Part shown: positions 1-6,502 of the stretch, one piece after another | Layout of the letters: each line of letters starts with the position of its first letter | Position numbering within the stretch: the stretch's first letter is position 1 | NCBI GenBank assembly: GCA_028291125.1 | Contig: JAQGIN010000416.1 | Coordinates: 1-7,038, forward strand | Length of the DNA: 7,038 nucleotides | Direction: 5' to 3' | Source of the DNA: Caulobacter sp. | GTDB lineage: Bacteria > Pseudomonadota > Alphaproteobacteria > Caulobacterales > Caulobacteraceae | Notes under the pieces: model-generated | Told to the model about the DNA's origin: nothing | The model's input: only the letters and a program-made list of their open reading frames with translations | Databases searched by the model: none | Position numbers and translations under genes: made by a program

Positions 1-1365
1 CGGCCCTGCATGCTGCACCAGATCCGCCGCTGCTCGGCGCCCTGCACCGGCCTGATCGGGCTGGAGGACTACGCCCGGCTGGTGGACCAGGCCGGCGCCT
101 TCCTGCATGGCAAATCCCGGGCGGTGATGGCCACCATGTCGGACGAGATGCAGGCCGCCTCCGACGACCTGGAGTTCGAGCGCGCCGCCCGCCTGCGCGA
201 CCGCATCCGCGCCCTGTCGGCCGTGGCCCAGGAGAGCCAGATCAATCCCGAGACGGTGGAGGAGGCCGATGTCGTCGCCCTGCACGTCGAGGGCGGCCAG
301 GCCTGCGTGCAGGTGTTCTTCTTCCGGGCCGGCCAGAACTGGGGCAACAAGGCCTTCTTCCCGCGCATCACCGGCGCGGCCGAGGAGGAGGGCGTCAGCG
401 AGGAGGCCCAGGCGATGGCCGCCTTCCTCGGCCAGTTCTACGACGACAAGCCGATCCCGCGCCTGATCCTGACCAATCTGGTTCCGGCCGAGTGCGAGCT
501 GCTGTCCGAGGCCTTCTGCATCAAGAGCGGCCGCAAGGTCGAAATCAGCGTCCCCAAGCGCGGCGAGAAGGCCGATCTGGTCGGCCACGCCCTGACCAAC
601 GCCAAGGAGGCCTTGGGGCGGCGGATGGCCGAGGGCTCGGCCCAGACCAAGCTGTTGGCCGGGGTCTGCGAGGCCTTCGGCCTCGACGCGGCCCCCGAGC
701 GCATCGAGGTCTATGACAACAGCCACATCCAGGGCACCAACGCCGTCGGCGGCATGATCGTGGCCGGGCCCGAGGGCATGCAGAAGAGCCAGTACCGCAA
801 GTTCAACATCAAGAACACCGAGCTCACCCCCGGCGACGACTACGGGATGATGAAGGAGGTGCTGCGCCGCCGCTTCGCCCGGCTGGTCAAGGACGAGGAG
901 GCCGGCGAGGGCGCCGCCCGTCCCGACCTGGTGCTGGTCGACGGCGGCCAGGGCCAGCTGGACGCGGCGCTGGAGGTGATGGCCGATCTGGGCGTCGACG
1001 ACATCGCCGTGGTCGGCGTCGCCAAAGGTCCCGACCGCGACGCCGGCCTGGAGCGGTTCTTCATGCCCGGCAAGCCGCCGTTCATGCTCGAGCCGAAATC
1101 GCCGGTTCTGTACTACCTGCAGCGGCTGCGCGACGAAGCCCACCGCTTCGCCATCGGCGCCCACCGCACCCGCCGCTCGATGGACCTGAAGAAGAACCCG
1201 CTCGACGAGATCGAGGGGGTCGGCCCCGGCCGCAAGCGCGCCCTGCTCAACGCCTTCGGTTCGGCCAAGGGCGTGTCGCGGGCCGGGGTCGAGGACCTGA
1301 TGAAGGTCGACGGCGTCAGCCTGCCTCTGGCCCAGCGGATCCACGCCTTCTTCCGCGAGGGATGA
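1..1365 (+). CDS. uvrC: UvrABC excinuclease subunit C, 5'-truncated by window edge
   Basis: UvrC makes the dual incisions around bulky DNA lesions after UvrA and UvrB have found and marked them; it is cytoplasmic. The reading frame is open from base 1, so the gene starts upstream. 454 codons are present, and the GIY-YIG nuclease domain for the 3' cut (roughly the first 170-190 residues) is missing. Visible parts, in window codons: the conserved QIRRCSAPC motif near the start; a UvrB-binding UVR motif at about 46-72 (DLEFERAARLRDRIRAL); the RNase H-like endonuclease domain for the 5' cut, with a probable catalytic triad of D239 (YDNSHIQG), D314 (LVLVDGGQGQ) and H381 (DEAHRFAI); and tandem helix-hairpin-helix DNA-binding motifs at 401-417 (IEGVGPGRKRALL) and 436-447 (VDGVSLPLAQRI). 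The protein ends soon after, as usual for the family. uvrC often precedes pgsA in proteobacteria; here five other genes separate them. No break or missing catalytic residue is seen. Confidence 0.97.
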   Translation, partial: RPCMLHQIRRCSAPCTGLIGLEDYARLVDQAGAFLHGKSRAVMATMSDEMQAASDDLEFERAARLRDRIRALSAVAQESQINPETVEEADVVALHVEGGQACVQVFFFRAGQNWGNKAFFPRITGAAEEEGVSEEAQAMAAFLGQFYDDKPIPRLILTNLVPAECELLSEAFCIKSGRKVEISVPKRGEKADLVGHALTNAKEALGRRMAEGSAQTKLLAGVCEAFGLDAAPERIEVYDNSHIQGTNAVGGMIVAGPEGMQKSQYRKFNIKNTELTPGDDYGMMKEVLRRRFARLVKDEEAGEGAARPDLVLVDGGQGQLDAALEVMADLGVDDIAVVGVAKGPDRDAGLERFFMPGKPPFMLEPKSPVLYYLQRLRDEAHRFAIGAHRTRRSMDLKKNPLDEIEGVGPGRKRALLNAFGSAKGVSRAGVEDLMKVDGVSLPLAQRIHAFFREG

Positions 1366-1409
1366 GGGCGAGGGCGCCGAGGCCTTTCCCCGCCGAAGGT
1401 CCTGACGTA

Positions 1410-1419
1410 GGAACGTTCC
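1410..1419. repeat. Perfect 10-bp palindrome GGAACGTTCC in the uvrC-cassette gap
   Basis: This perfect inverted repeat sits in the 124-nt gap between the uvrC stop and the first methyltransferase gene, about 70-80 nt upstream of that start. It could be a dimeric regulator site for the downstream operon. Its left half GGAAC also matches the -35 element of alphaproteobacterial general stress (EcfG-type) promoters. However, no CGTT follows at the required 16-17 nt spacing on either strand; the nearest CGTT downstream, at 1441, is 26 nt away. It is too short to be significant alone. Confidence 0.25.
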
Positions 1420-1489
1420 GGGGCATCACGGCAAGGGACACGTTCGGTCGCTCAATGACGCTTGATGTTCGCGACAGGGCGACGGCCCG

Positions 1490-2341
1490 GTGATGGTCCC
1501 CCGCTTTCTGCGCCACGCGGCCGGCCTGCTGCCGCCGCCGGCCCGGCGCGCCGCGTCGGGCGCGATGCTGGACCTGCTCAGCCTGCCGGCCCGGATGACC
1601 AGCCTCGAGCGGCGCGGCGAGCCTTGGCAGGCGCTGCACAATGTCGGCGGCGGCGATTTCGCCCAGGCCGGCCGCGACAATCTGCGACTGCTGATCGATC
1701 GGGCGGGCCTGGAGCCCAGCAGCCGAGTGCTGGACATCGGCTGCGGCGCCGGGCGCATGGCCGCCCCGCTGGCGGACTGGCTCGACCCGGGGGCCGGCTA
1801 TGTCGGCTTCGACCTGTCGGCCTCGGCCATCGCCGCCTGCCGGCGCCGCCTGGGGACCAAGCGCGACGATTTCACCTTCCTCCACGCCGATATCCGCAAT
1901 CGGGAATACCGGGCGCGCGGGTCGATCCTGGAGACGGCGTTCCGATTCCCGGTCGAGGACGCTTCGATCGACATCGCCCTGGCGACCTCGGTGTTCAGCC
2001 ACATGACGCTGGAATCGATCGCCCATTATCTGGGCGAGGCGCGCCGCGTGCTGCGGCCGGGCGGCCGGTTCCTGTTCACCGCCTACGCCCTGACGCCCGA
2101 CCGCATCGCCGCCCTGGGCCGGAGCGAATGCCAACTGCCGTTCAAGCCGTGGCGGGGCGGGGCGATGGTCATCGACGCCAAGTCCCCCGAGCGCGCCATC
2201 GCCCACCCGCTGCCGGACCTGCTGGCCGCCGTGGCGGCCGCCGGCCTCGACCTGCCCGGCGGCGCGGCGTTCGGCTGCTGGTTGCCGCCCAGCGCCTATG
2301 CCGGCGGCCAGGACCTGTTCGTCGCGGTTCGGCCCGGCTAA
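1490..2341 (+). CDS. Class I SAM-dependent methyltransferase (first of two in the cassette)
   Basis: A 283-residue protein with a Rossmann-type methyltransferase core. Motif I is VLDIGCGAG at 80-88 (SAM-binding glycine loop). The acidic residue ending strand 2 is D108 in VGFDLS. A probable adenine-contact aspartate lies in LHADIRN (131-137). The strand 4 region is around IDIALATSVFSHM (160-172), and the post-core loop is VLRPGG at 187-192. No signal peptide or clear membrane helix is seen, so it should be cytosolic. The start is tightly bounded: an in-frame stop lies at 1463-1465, and the first start codons after it are GTG 1490 and ATG 1493. AGGG at 1476-1479 is 10 nt before the GTG, which slightly favours it. 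It is the first gene of the operon, and the GT2 gene begins 9 nt after its stop. The substrate cannot be read from the sequence. Given its neighbours, a sugar hydroxyl or a lipid-linked or glycan acceptor is likely, but that is inference; a small-molecule or protein target is possible. Confidence 0.88.
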   Translation: MMVPRFLRHAAGLLPPPARRAASGAMLDLLSLPARMTSLERRGEPWQALHNVGGGDFAQAGRDNLRLLIDRAGLEPSSRVLDIGCGAGRMAAPLADWLDPGAGYVGFDLSASAIAACRRRLGTKRDDFTFLHADIRNREYRARGSILETAFRFPVEDASIDIALATSVFSHMTLESIAHYLGEARRVLRPGGRFLFTAYALTPDRIAALGRSECQLPFKPWRGGAMVIDAKSPERAIAHPLPDLLAAVAAAGLDLPGGAAFGCWLPPSAYAGGQDLFVAVRPG

Positions 2342-2350
2342 GACAAGGCC

Positions 2351-3334
2351 GTGACCGATCTCGCCCCGCCCCTCCCGTCGCTGTCCGCCACCCGTAGCCG
2401 GGCGGGCAAGCGGCTGTCGGTGGTCGCGCCCTGCTTCAACGAGCAGGCGGTGCTGGACCAGTTCTTCGAACGCCTCGAGGCGACGCTGGAGGCCTGCGGC
2501 GTCGACTACGAGATCGTCTGCGTCAACGACGGCAGCCGCGACCACACCCTGGCGGTGCTGCTGCGCCATCACGGCCGCAATCCCCGCGTCAAGATCATCG
2601 ACCTGGCCCGCAACTTCGGCAAGGAGACCGCCCTGTCGGCCGGGCTGGAGGCGGCGACCGGCGACATGGTGGCGCCGATCGACGTCGACCTGCAGGACCC
2701 GCCCGAACTGATCGCCGACTTCATCGTCGCCTGGGAGGCCGGGGCCGACGTGGCCTATGGCGTGCGCGTCGACCGCCGCAGCGATTCCGGCCTCAAGCGC
2801 CTGACGGCCCAGGGCTTCTACCGCGCCTTCAACGCCCTGTCGGACGTGCCCCTGCCCTATAACGCCGGCGATTTCCGGCTGATGGACCGCAAGGTCGTCG
2901 AGGTGATCCGCTCGCTGCCCGAGCGCAACCGCTTCATGAAGGGGCTGTTCGCCTGGGTCGGCTTCAACCAGGTGGCGGTGCCCTACGCCCGGCCCGAGCG
3001 GGCGGCCGGGTCCAGTTCCTGGCGCTATTGGCGGCTGTGGAACTTCGCGCTGGACGGCATCACCTCGTTCAGCACCGCCCCGATCCGGGTGTGGAGCTAT
3101 ATCGGCCTGGCGGCGGCGGCCGTGGCCTTCGTGGCGGCGGCGGCGATCGTCGTCCGCACCCTGCTGTTCGGCCGCGACGTGCCCGGCTATCCGTCGATCG
3201 TGGTGCTGCTGCTGATGAGCTTCGGCGTGCAGATGCTGGCCATCGGTTCGCTCGGCGAATACGTGGCCCGCATCTATCAGGAGGTGAAGGGCCGGCCCCT
3301 GTACGTGGTGATGAACCGCTACGGCTTCGACTGA
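2351..3334 (+). CDS. GtrB-type polyprenyl-phosphate glycosyltransferase (GT2 family)
   Basis: A 327-residue enzyme of the DPM1/GtrB/ArnC group. These transfer a sugar from a nucleotide donor to undecaprenyl phosphate on the cytoplasmic side of the inner membrane. The GT-A domain starts at LSVVAPCFNEQ (22-32). Nucleotide contacts are in VNDGS (58-62), and the metal-binding DVD is at 111-113 in DVDLQD. Family motifs YNAGDFRLMDR (170-180) and RNRFMKGLFAWVGF (192-205) follow. Two hydrophobic segments, about 248-271 and 281-303, form the C-terminal membrane hairpin typical of GtrB, then a short tail with GRPLYVV. The length is normal for the family. The GTG start at 2351 gives about 20 residues before the first strand; its Shine-Dalgarno match is weak (AAGG very close to the start), so coupling to the upstream gene 9 nt away is likely. 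With GtrA two genes downstream, this is the sugar-loading step of a Gtr-like system. The identity of the sugar cannot be told from sequence. Confidence 0.93.
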   Translation: MTDLAPPLPSLSATRSRAGKRLSVVAPCFNEQAVLDQFFERLEATLEACGVDYEIVCVNDGSRDHTLAVLLRHHGRNPRVKIIDLARNFGKETALSAGLEAATGDMVAPIDVDLQDPPELIADFIVAWEAGADVAYGVRVDRRSDSGLKRLTAQGFYRAFNALSDVPLPYNAGDFRLMDRKVVEVIRSLPERNRFMKGLFAWVGFNQVAVPYARPERAAGSSSWRYWRLWNFALDGITSFSTAPIRVWSYIGLAAAAVAFVAAAAIVVRTLLFGRDVPGYPSIVVLLLMSFGVQMLAIGSLGEYVARIYQEVKGRPLYVVMNRYGFD

Positions 3335-3340
3335 CCGCCG

Positions 3341-4072
3341 ATGGAACGCGTCATCTATGACCGCATCCGCGCGCTGGAGGCCGAGCACTGGTGGTTCGTC
3401 GGCCGCCGCAAGGTGCTGGGCCGGCTGATCGCCAGGCTGGCGCCGCCGCCGGGGGCCAGGATCCTCGAGGTCGGCTGCGGGGCGGGCGGCAACATCCCGC
3501 TGCTGCGGGCCTTCGGAACCGTCACCGCCCTGGAGCCCGACGACGAGTCCCGCGCCTATGTCGCCGAGCGGCTAGGCATGGACGTCGACACCGGCCGGCT
3601 GCCGGGCGGCCTGCCCTATGGCCCGGCCAGCTTCGACCTGATCTGCGCCTTCGACGTCATCGAGCATGTCGACGACGACCAGGGCTCGGTGGCGGCCCTG
3701 GCCGGGCTGCTGACGCCGGGCGGCGCGCTGCTGACCACCGTCCCGGCCTATCAGTGGATGTGGAGCCGGCACGACGCCCTTCATCACCACAAGCGCCGCT
3801 ACGCCCTGCCCCGCTATCGGGCGCTGTTCGAGGCCGCCGGCCTGACGGTGGAGACGGCGACCTATTTCAACACCCTGCTGTTCGCTCCCGCCGCCGCCCA
3901 GCGGCTGCTCAAGCGCTGGCTGGGCCGCGAGACCCCCGACGACGCCATGCCGCCGGCCTGGCTGAACCGGCTGCTGACCGGCCTGTTCGGCCTGGAGGCG
4001 CCGCTGGCCGCCGCTGGCGCCCTGCCGTTCGGTCTGTCGATCGCGGTGATCGCCCGCAAGGCGCTAGCGTGA
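3341..4072 (+). CDS. Class I SAM-dependent methyltransferase (second, HWWF-type)
   Basis: A 243-residue methyltransferase clearly different from the first. It opens with a helix bearing EHWWFVGRR (15-23), a signature I associate with methyltransferases coded beside polyprenyl glycosyltransferases. The SAM-binding motif I is ILEVGCGAGG (41-50), and the strand 2 acidic residue is E65 in ALEPD. The strand 4 motif is FDVIEHVDDD (104-113), with LTPGG at 124-128. A His/Trp-rich stretch at 134-154 (VPAYQWMWSRHD, then HHHKRRY) is a candidate substrate or metal site. The C-terminal third has hydrophobic stretches near 175-190 and 211-238 that may lie on the membrane. The ATG at 3341 is 6 nt after the GT2 stop and has no visible Shine-Dalgarno, which suggests translational coupling. 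Its stop overlaps the gtrA start as GTGA. A role in methylating a lipid-linked sugar or glycan is inferred from context only; the substrate is unknown. Confidence 0.88.
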   Translation: MERVIYDRIRALEAEHWWFVGRRKVLGRLIARLAPPPGARILEVGCGAGGNIPLLRAFGTVTALEPDDESRAYVAERLGMDVDTGRLPGGLPYGPASFDLICAFDVIEHVDDDQGSVAALAGLLTPGGALLTTVPAYQWMWSRHDALHHHKRRYALPRYRALFEAAGLTVETATYFNTLLFAPAAAQRLLKRWLGRETPDDAMPPAWLNRLLTGLFGLEAPLAAAGALPFGLSIAVIARKALA

Positions 4073-4482
4073 CTCGCCGCCCCCTGGGCCGCTCCCTGGG
4101 ACGCGACGCCCTGCGCTATGGCGCGGCCGGGGTGGTCAACACCCTGGTCGGCCTGTCGGTAATCGTGGCCCTGGAGCAGGGCGCGGGCCTCAATCCGTTC
4201 CTGGCCAACGCCGGCGGCTACGCCGTGGGAATCTGCGTCAGCTTCGTGCTGAGTCGGCTATTCGTCTTCGGCGCGGCCCGATCCTGGCGCGGCGCAGCGC
4301 CGCGCTATGCCGCCGCCGTGGTCCTGGCCTTCGGGTTGAACCAGGGCGTGCTGTGGCTGGCGCGCACGGTCCTGGGCGCGCTCGCCTGGGGACCGATCGT
4401 CGCCCAAGGCGCGGCCGTGATCAGCTATACGGCGGCGCTGTTCCTGATCAGCCGCTACTGGGTGTTCGCCGCCGAGGACTGA
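4069..4482 (+). CDS. GtrA-family membrane protein, putative polyprenyl-phosphate-sugar flippase
   Basis: A 137-residue protein with four predicted membrane helices (about 15-36, 43-66, 79-100 and 105-130) and a basic N-terminus. It carries the marks of the GtrA/DPMS family: RYGAAGVVNTLVG in helix 1, SFVLSRLFVF at the end of helix 2 and SRYWVF at the end of helix 4. In bacteriophage-type O-antigen glucosylation, GtrA is thought to move undecaprenyl-phosphate-sugar made by GtrB to the periplasmic side. The GTG start at 4069 overlaps the stop of the upstream methyltransferase gene (GTGA), a classic coupling arrangement. The open frame continues upstream of 4069, but that part reads as low-complexity Arg/Gly/Ala sequence in the shadow of the methyltransferase, so it is not coding. 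The last 28 nt overlap the 3' end of the convergent membrane protein gene; both C-terminal ends look natural. Confidence 0.92.
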   Translation: MTRRPLGRSLGRDALRYGAAGVVNTLVGLSVIVALEQGAGLNPFLANAGGYAVGICVSFVLSRLFVFGAARSWRGAAPRYAAAVVLAFGLNQGVLWLARTVLGALAWGPIVAQGAAVISYTAALFLISRYWVFAAED

Positions 4483-6368
4483 CCGGAGACGATCCGCATC
4501 GCCTCCAGCCCGACGCCCAGGGCGCGGGTGTCGGGGCCCAGGCCCAGCGACTTGGGCGTGGCCGGGTCGGCGATGTCGAACACCACCCGGATCGACGCCC
4601 GGCTGACGGCGTCGGGCGACAGCGGCAGCGCGAAGTCGTGGCGGATGGCGTCCTGGCGATTGAAGGTGAAGGTCTGGGGCGGACTGCCCTCGACCGAGAC
4701 CTTCACCGTGCGGAACGGCTGCTGGTCGGGCAGGAAGGCGAAGCTGGCGATCTCCAGCCGCGCGCCCCTCAGACCACGCTGGCCCGGGCTGACCGGCATG
4801 TCGACGGTGGCGCGATGGCCGTTCGACCACACGCCGCCGGCCTCCGGCGGCGTCCAGCCGTCACGCAGATAGACCACGCCCGAGCCGCCGGCCTTGAAGA
4901 CCAGGGACGGCGGCTCGATACAGGGGCCGGAGACCACCACCACCTGGCCGACCGGCGGCCCTACGCGGCAGCCGGGCTTGTCATAGGCGTCGCCGGCCAG
5001 AGTGACGACATGGGCCACGTCGCCGGGGCGATTGGGCCGTCCCGCGGTCAGCAGGGCCAGGACATTGCCGCCGTGCGGCGCCTGCAGCATGGCGATGGTG
5101 GCCATGTAGTTGACCACCGGCGGGGCCTTGGCGGCCGAGAACAGCACCTGATCGCCGTGCAGGCCGCGGGTCAGCCGCACCTCGCGCACGTCGCGCAACA
5201 GGCTGTTGGCGGCCGCCACGTCGAAGGCGCTGGGCCGCAGGAACAGGCACAGCATCAGCGCCGTCTGGGCGGCGACGGCCGAGGCCGGCCCGGCCGGGCC
5301 GCGCAGCCAGGCCGGCCCGCGCGCGCCGACCCATACCGGGACGACCAGGGCCAGCAGGCTGAACACCCCGAAGCCGTGCTTGCGCACCGCGTAGACCGAG
5401 CCGTCGTGGAGGAAGTGCAGGGCCGCGTACTGGGCCAGCAGGCTGGCCGCCGTGGCCGCGCCCAGGGCCGCCAGCAGCAGGGCGGCGCGCCGGGAGGCGG
5501 CCCTGGCCCCCTCGGGGTCGGCGGGCCTCAGCAGGTCGGCGAGCAGCACCCAGGCCGACAGCGCCAGCAGCAGCAGGCCGGCGGCCCCCAACTGGTGCAG
5601 CGACAGCTCGGCGTGGAAATTGACGCTGCCGTTATTGGTCGCCATCCAGCGCATGCGGCCGAAGAACGGATTGAGCACCACCGCCGCCGGGATGGCGACC
5701 AGGCCCAAGAGGCTGACCCAGTCCAGACGCCGCTCGCGGATCAGGGTCCGCAGTCCGGCCACGCCCAACAAGGCCATGAAGGCGCCGGCCAGCTTCAGGG
5801 TCGGCACCAGGTGGAAACAGCCGCACAGCAGGGTGGCGGCGACCGCGAAGGCCACGAACCCGCGGGTCGAGCGATTCAGCACGGCGGCGCCGGCGACCAG
5901 GGACAGCAGGCCCACGGCCTCGCCGACGATCTGCGGATAGAAGAAGTTGCCGACGATCTCGCCGCCCAGGCTGGCGCGGGTGACGAAGACATTGGCGATC
6001 GCTAGGGCCAGGCCCGACGCCAGCACGCCCCGCGACACCCGCCGCGCCTGGTCGAACAGGCACAGCCAGACGATGGCCGCCGACAGGCAGCCCATCAGGG
6101 TCAGGGCGTTCAACTCGCCGCGGCCCAGCAGAGCGGCCAGGGCCGCCAGCCGGTGGCTGAGCTTGGGATAGAGGATCATCTCGGCCATGAACTCGTGGCC
6201 GGCCGGCGGGATGATCCAGGCGTGGCGCACCACCTCCATCACCTGCAGGTGGTAGGAGATGTCGACCGAGCTGGAGAGGATGCGGTTCCACGCCAGCGCC
6301 AGGGCCAGGACCAGGCACCACAGCGCCGCCAAGGTCGCCACCAGGACGCTCCGCTTCGCCTTAGACAT
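4455..6368 (-). CDS. Polytopic membrane protein, putative GT-C-fold glycosyltransferase with C-terminal soluble domain
   Basis: A 637-residue protein of no family I can name with certainty. The N-terminal 380 residues hold about 11 hydrophobic helices (for example 7-27, 87-105, 113-129, 148-165, 216-234, 259-280, 294-314, 333-349, 363-380). The first extramembrane loop contains VDISYH (D36, H40), E45 and LYPKLSHRL (66-74), like the acidic loop of GT-C enzymes that use lipid-linked sugars. Later loops carry NPFFGRMRW (233-241) and SVYAVRKHGFG (324-334). Residues about 381-637 are soluble and predicted periplasmic: two cysteines (C467, C483) could form a disulfide, then a beta-rich region from GWTPPEAGGVWSNG (504-517) to LGLGPDTRALGVGLEAMRI (608-626), which resembles a C-terminal domain of other envelope-glycan proteins (possibly the DUF7024 type, unverified). 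ATG 6368 is chosen over TTG 6383 because GAGGGGG sits 6 nt upstream. Transfer of the GtrB/GtrA-supplied sugar to a periplasmic acceptor is inferred. Confidence 0.85.
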   Translation of the reverse strand: MSKAKRSVLVATLAALWCLVLALALAWNRILSSSVDISYHLQVMEVVRHAWIIPPAGHEFMAEMILYPKLSHRLAALAALLGRGELNALTLMGCLSAAIVWLCLFDQARRVSRGVLASGLALAIANVFVTRASLGGEIVGNFFYPQIVGEAVGLLSLVAGAAVLNRSTRGFVAFAVAATLLCGCFHLVPTLKLAGAFMALLGVAGLRTLIRERRLDWVSLLGLVAIPAAVVLNPFFGRMRWMATNNGSVNFHAELSLHQLGAAGLLLLALSAWVLLADLLRPADPEGARAASRRAALLLAALGAATAASLLAQYAALHFLHDGSVYAVRKHGFGVFSLLALVVPVWVGARGPAWLRGPAGPASAVAAQTALMLCLFLRPSAFDVAAANSLLRDVREVRLTRGLHGDQVLFSAAKAPPVVNYMATIAMLQAPHGGNVLALLTAGRPNRPGDVAHVVTLAGDAYDKPGCRVGPPVGQVVVVSGPCIEPPSLVFKAGGSGVVYLRDGWTPPEAGGVWSNGHRATVDMPVSPGQRGLRGARLEIASFAFLPDQQPFRTVKVSVEGSPPQTFTFNRQDAIRHDFALPLSPDAVSRASIRVVFDIADPATPKSLGLGPDTRALGVGLEAMRIVSGQSSAANTQ

Positions 6369-6374
6369 CTTTCG

Positions 6375-6381
6375 CCCCCTC
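6375..6381 (-). promoter_or_regulatory. Ribosome binding site deciding the start of the GT-C-like gene
   Basis: On the - strand this reads GAGGGGG, followed by CGAAAG and then the ATG at 6368-6366. The strong purine-rich match at 6 nt spacing supports that ATG. An alternative TTG at 6383 would put this element inside the coding sequence and add five residues (M-R-G-R-K). Confidence 0.65.
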
Positions 6382-6401
6382 AAGCCCCCGTGCGGCGTTC
6401 A

Positions 6402-6430
6402 CCCCTAGGCGGCGCGGGCGCGCGCATCAA
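6402..6430 (-). promoter_or_regulatory. Weak candidate promoter for the GT-C-like gene
   Basis: On the - strand TTGATG (6430-6425) is close to the alphaproteobacterial -35 consensus TTGACG. It is followed after 17 nt by TAGGGG (6407-6402), a poor -10. Transcription from here would give a leader of about 25-30 nt before the ATG at 6368. The position is sensible but the -10 match is weak, so this is a guess. Confidence 0.18.
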
Positions 6431-6502
6431 CCAGCCTGGGAAAAATCCTCGGCACGCGGGGTCGGCTTTCGGCGGCCTGGCTTTAATGGCAAAGATCGGC
6501 TC

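Larger units (their letters stand above)
6369..6502. other. Divergent intergenic region between the GT-C-like gene and pgsA
   Basis: This 134-nt stretch separates two genes pointing away from each other, so both promoters should lie here or inside the flanking genes. It is mostly GC-rich, with an alternating GCGCGCGC stretch near 6415-6425, a CCTAGG palindrome at 6404-6409 and a short A run at 6441-6445. On the + strand TTTAAT at 6482-6487 resembles a -10 element, but no good -35 lies 16-18 nt upstream, and its start point would leave a leader of only about 10 nt for pgsA. No intrinsic terminator or coding potential is seen. Confidence 0.5.

Noticed and set aside
1382..1402. Possible hairpin terminator after uvrC (GCCTT paired with AAGGTC around CCCCGCC)
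   Set aside because: The stem is about 4-6 bp with a bulge and has no T run after it, so it is not a convincing intrinsic terminator.
1410..1444. Possible EcfG-type (general stress) promoter: GGAAC followed by CGTT
   Set aside because: The spacing between GGAAC (1410-1414) and CGTT (1441-1444) is 26 nt instead of 16-17, and no match is found on the other strand.
1316..3388. A 690-codon open frame on the - strand across the first methyltransferase and GT2 genes
   Set aside because: It is rich in His, Gln, Arg and Gly with no recognisable motif, and lies antisense to two genes with clear catalytic motifs. Long antisense frames are expected in DNA with this GC content.
3391..4068. Long in-frame upstream extension of gtrA
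   Set aside because: The extension reads as Arg/Ala/Gly-rich shadow of the methyltransferase gene. The GtrA family normally begins just before its first helix, and GTG at 4069 fits that.
4353..6005. A 550-codon open frame on the + strand across the GT-C-like gene
   Set aside because: Its product is low-complexity Gln/Gly/Arg/His sequence, whereas the - strand frame encodes well-formed membrane helices and a normal ribosome binding site.
1366..6502. Phage, insertion sequence or integron origin for the cassette
   Set aside because: No integrase, transposase, tRNA or terminal repeats were seen, and base composition and codon use look the same as in uvrC and pgsA by eye.
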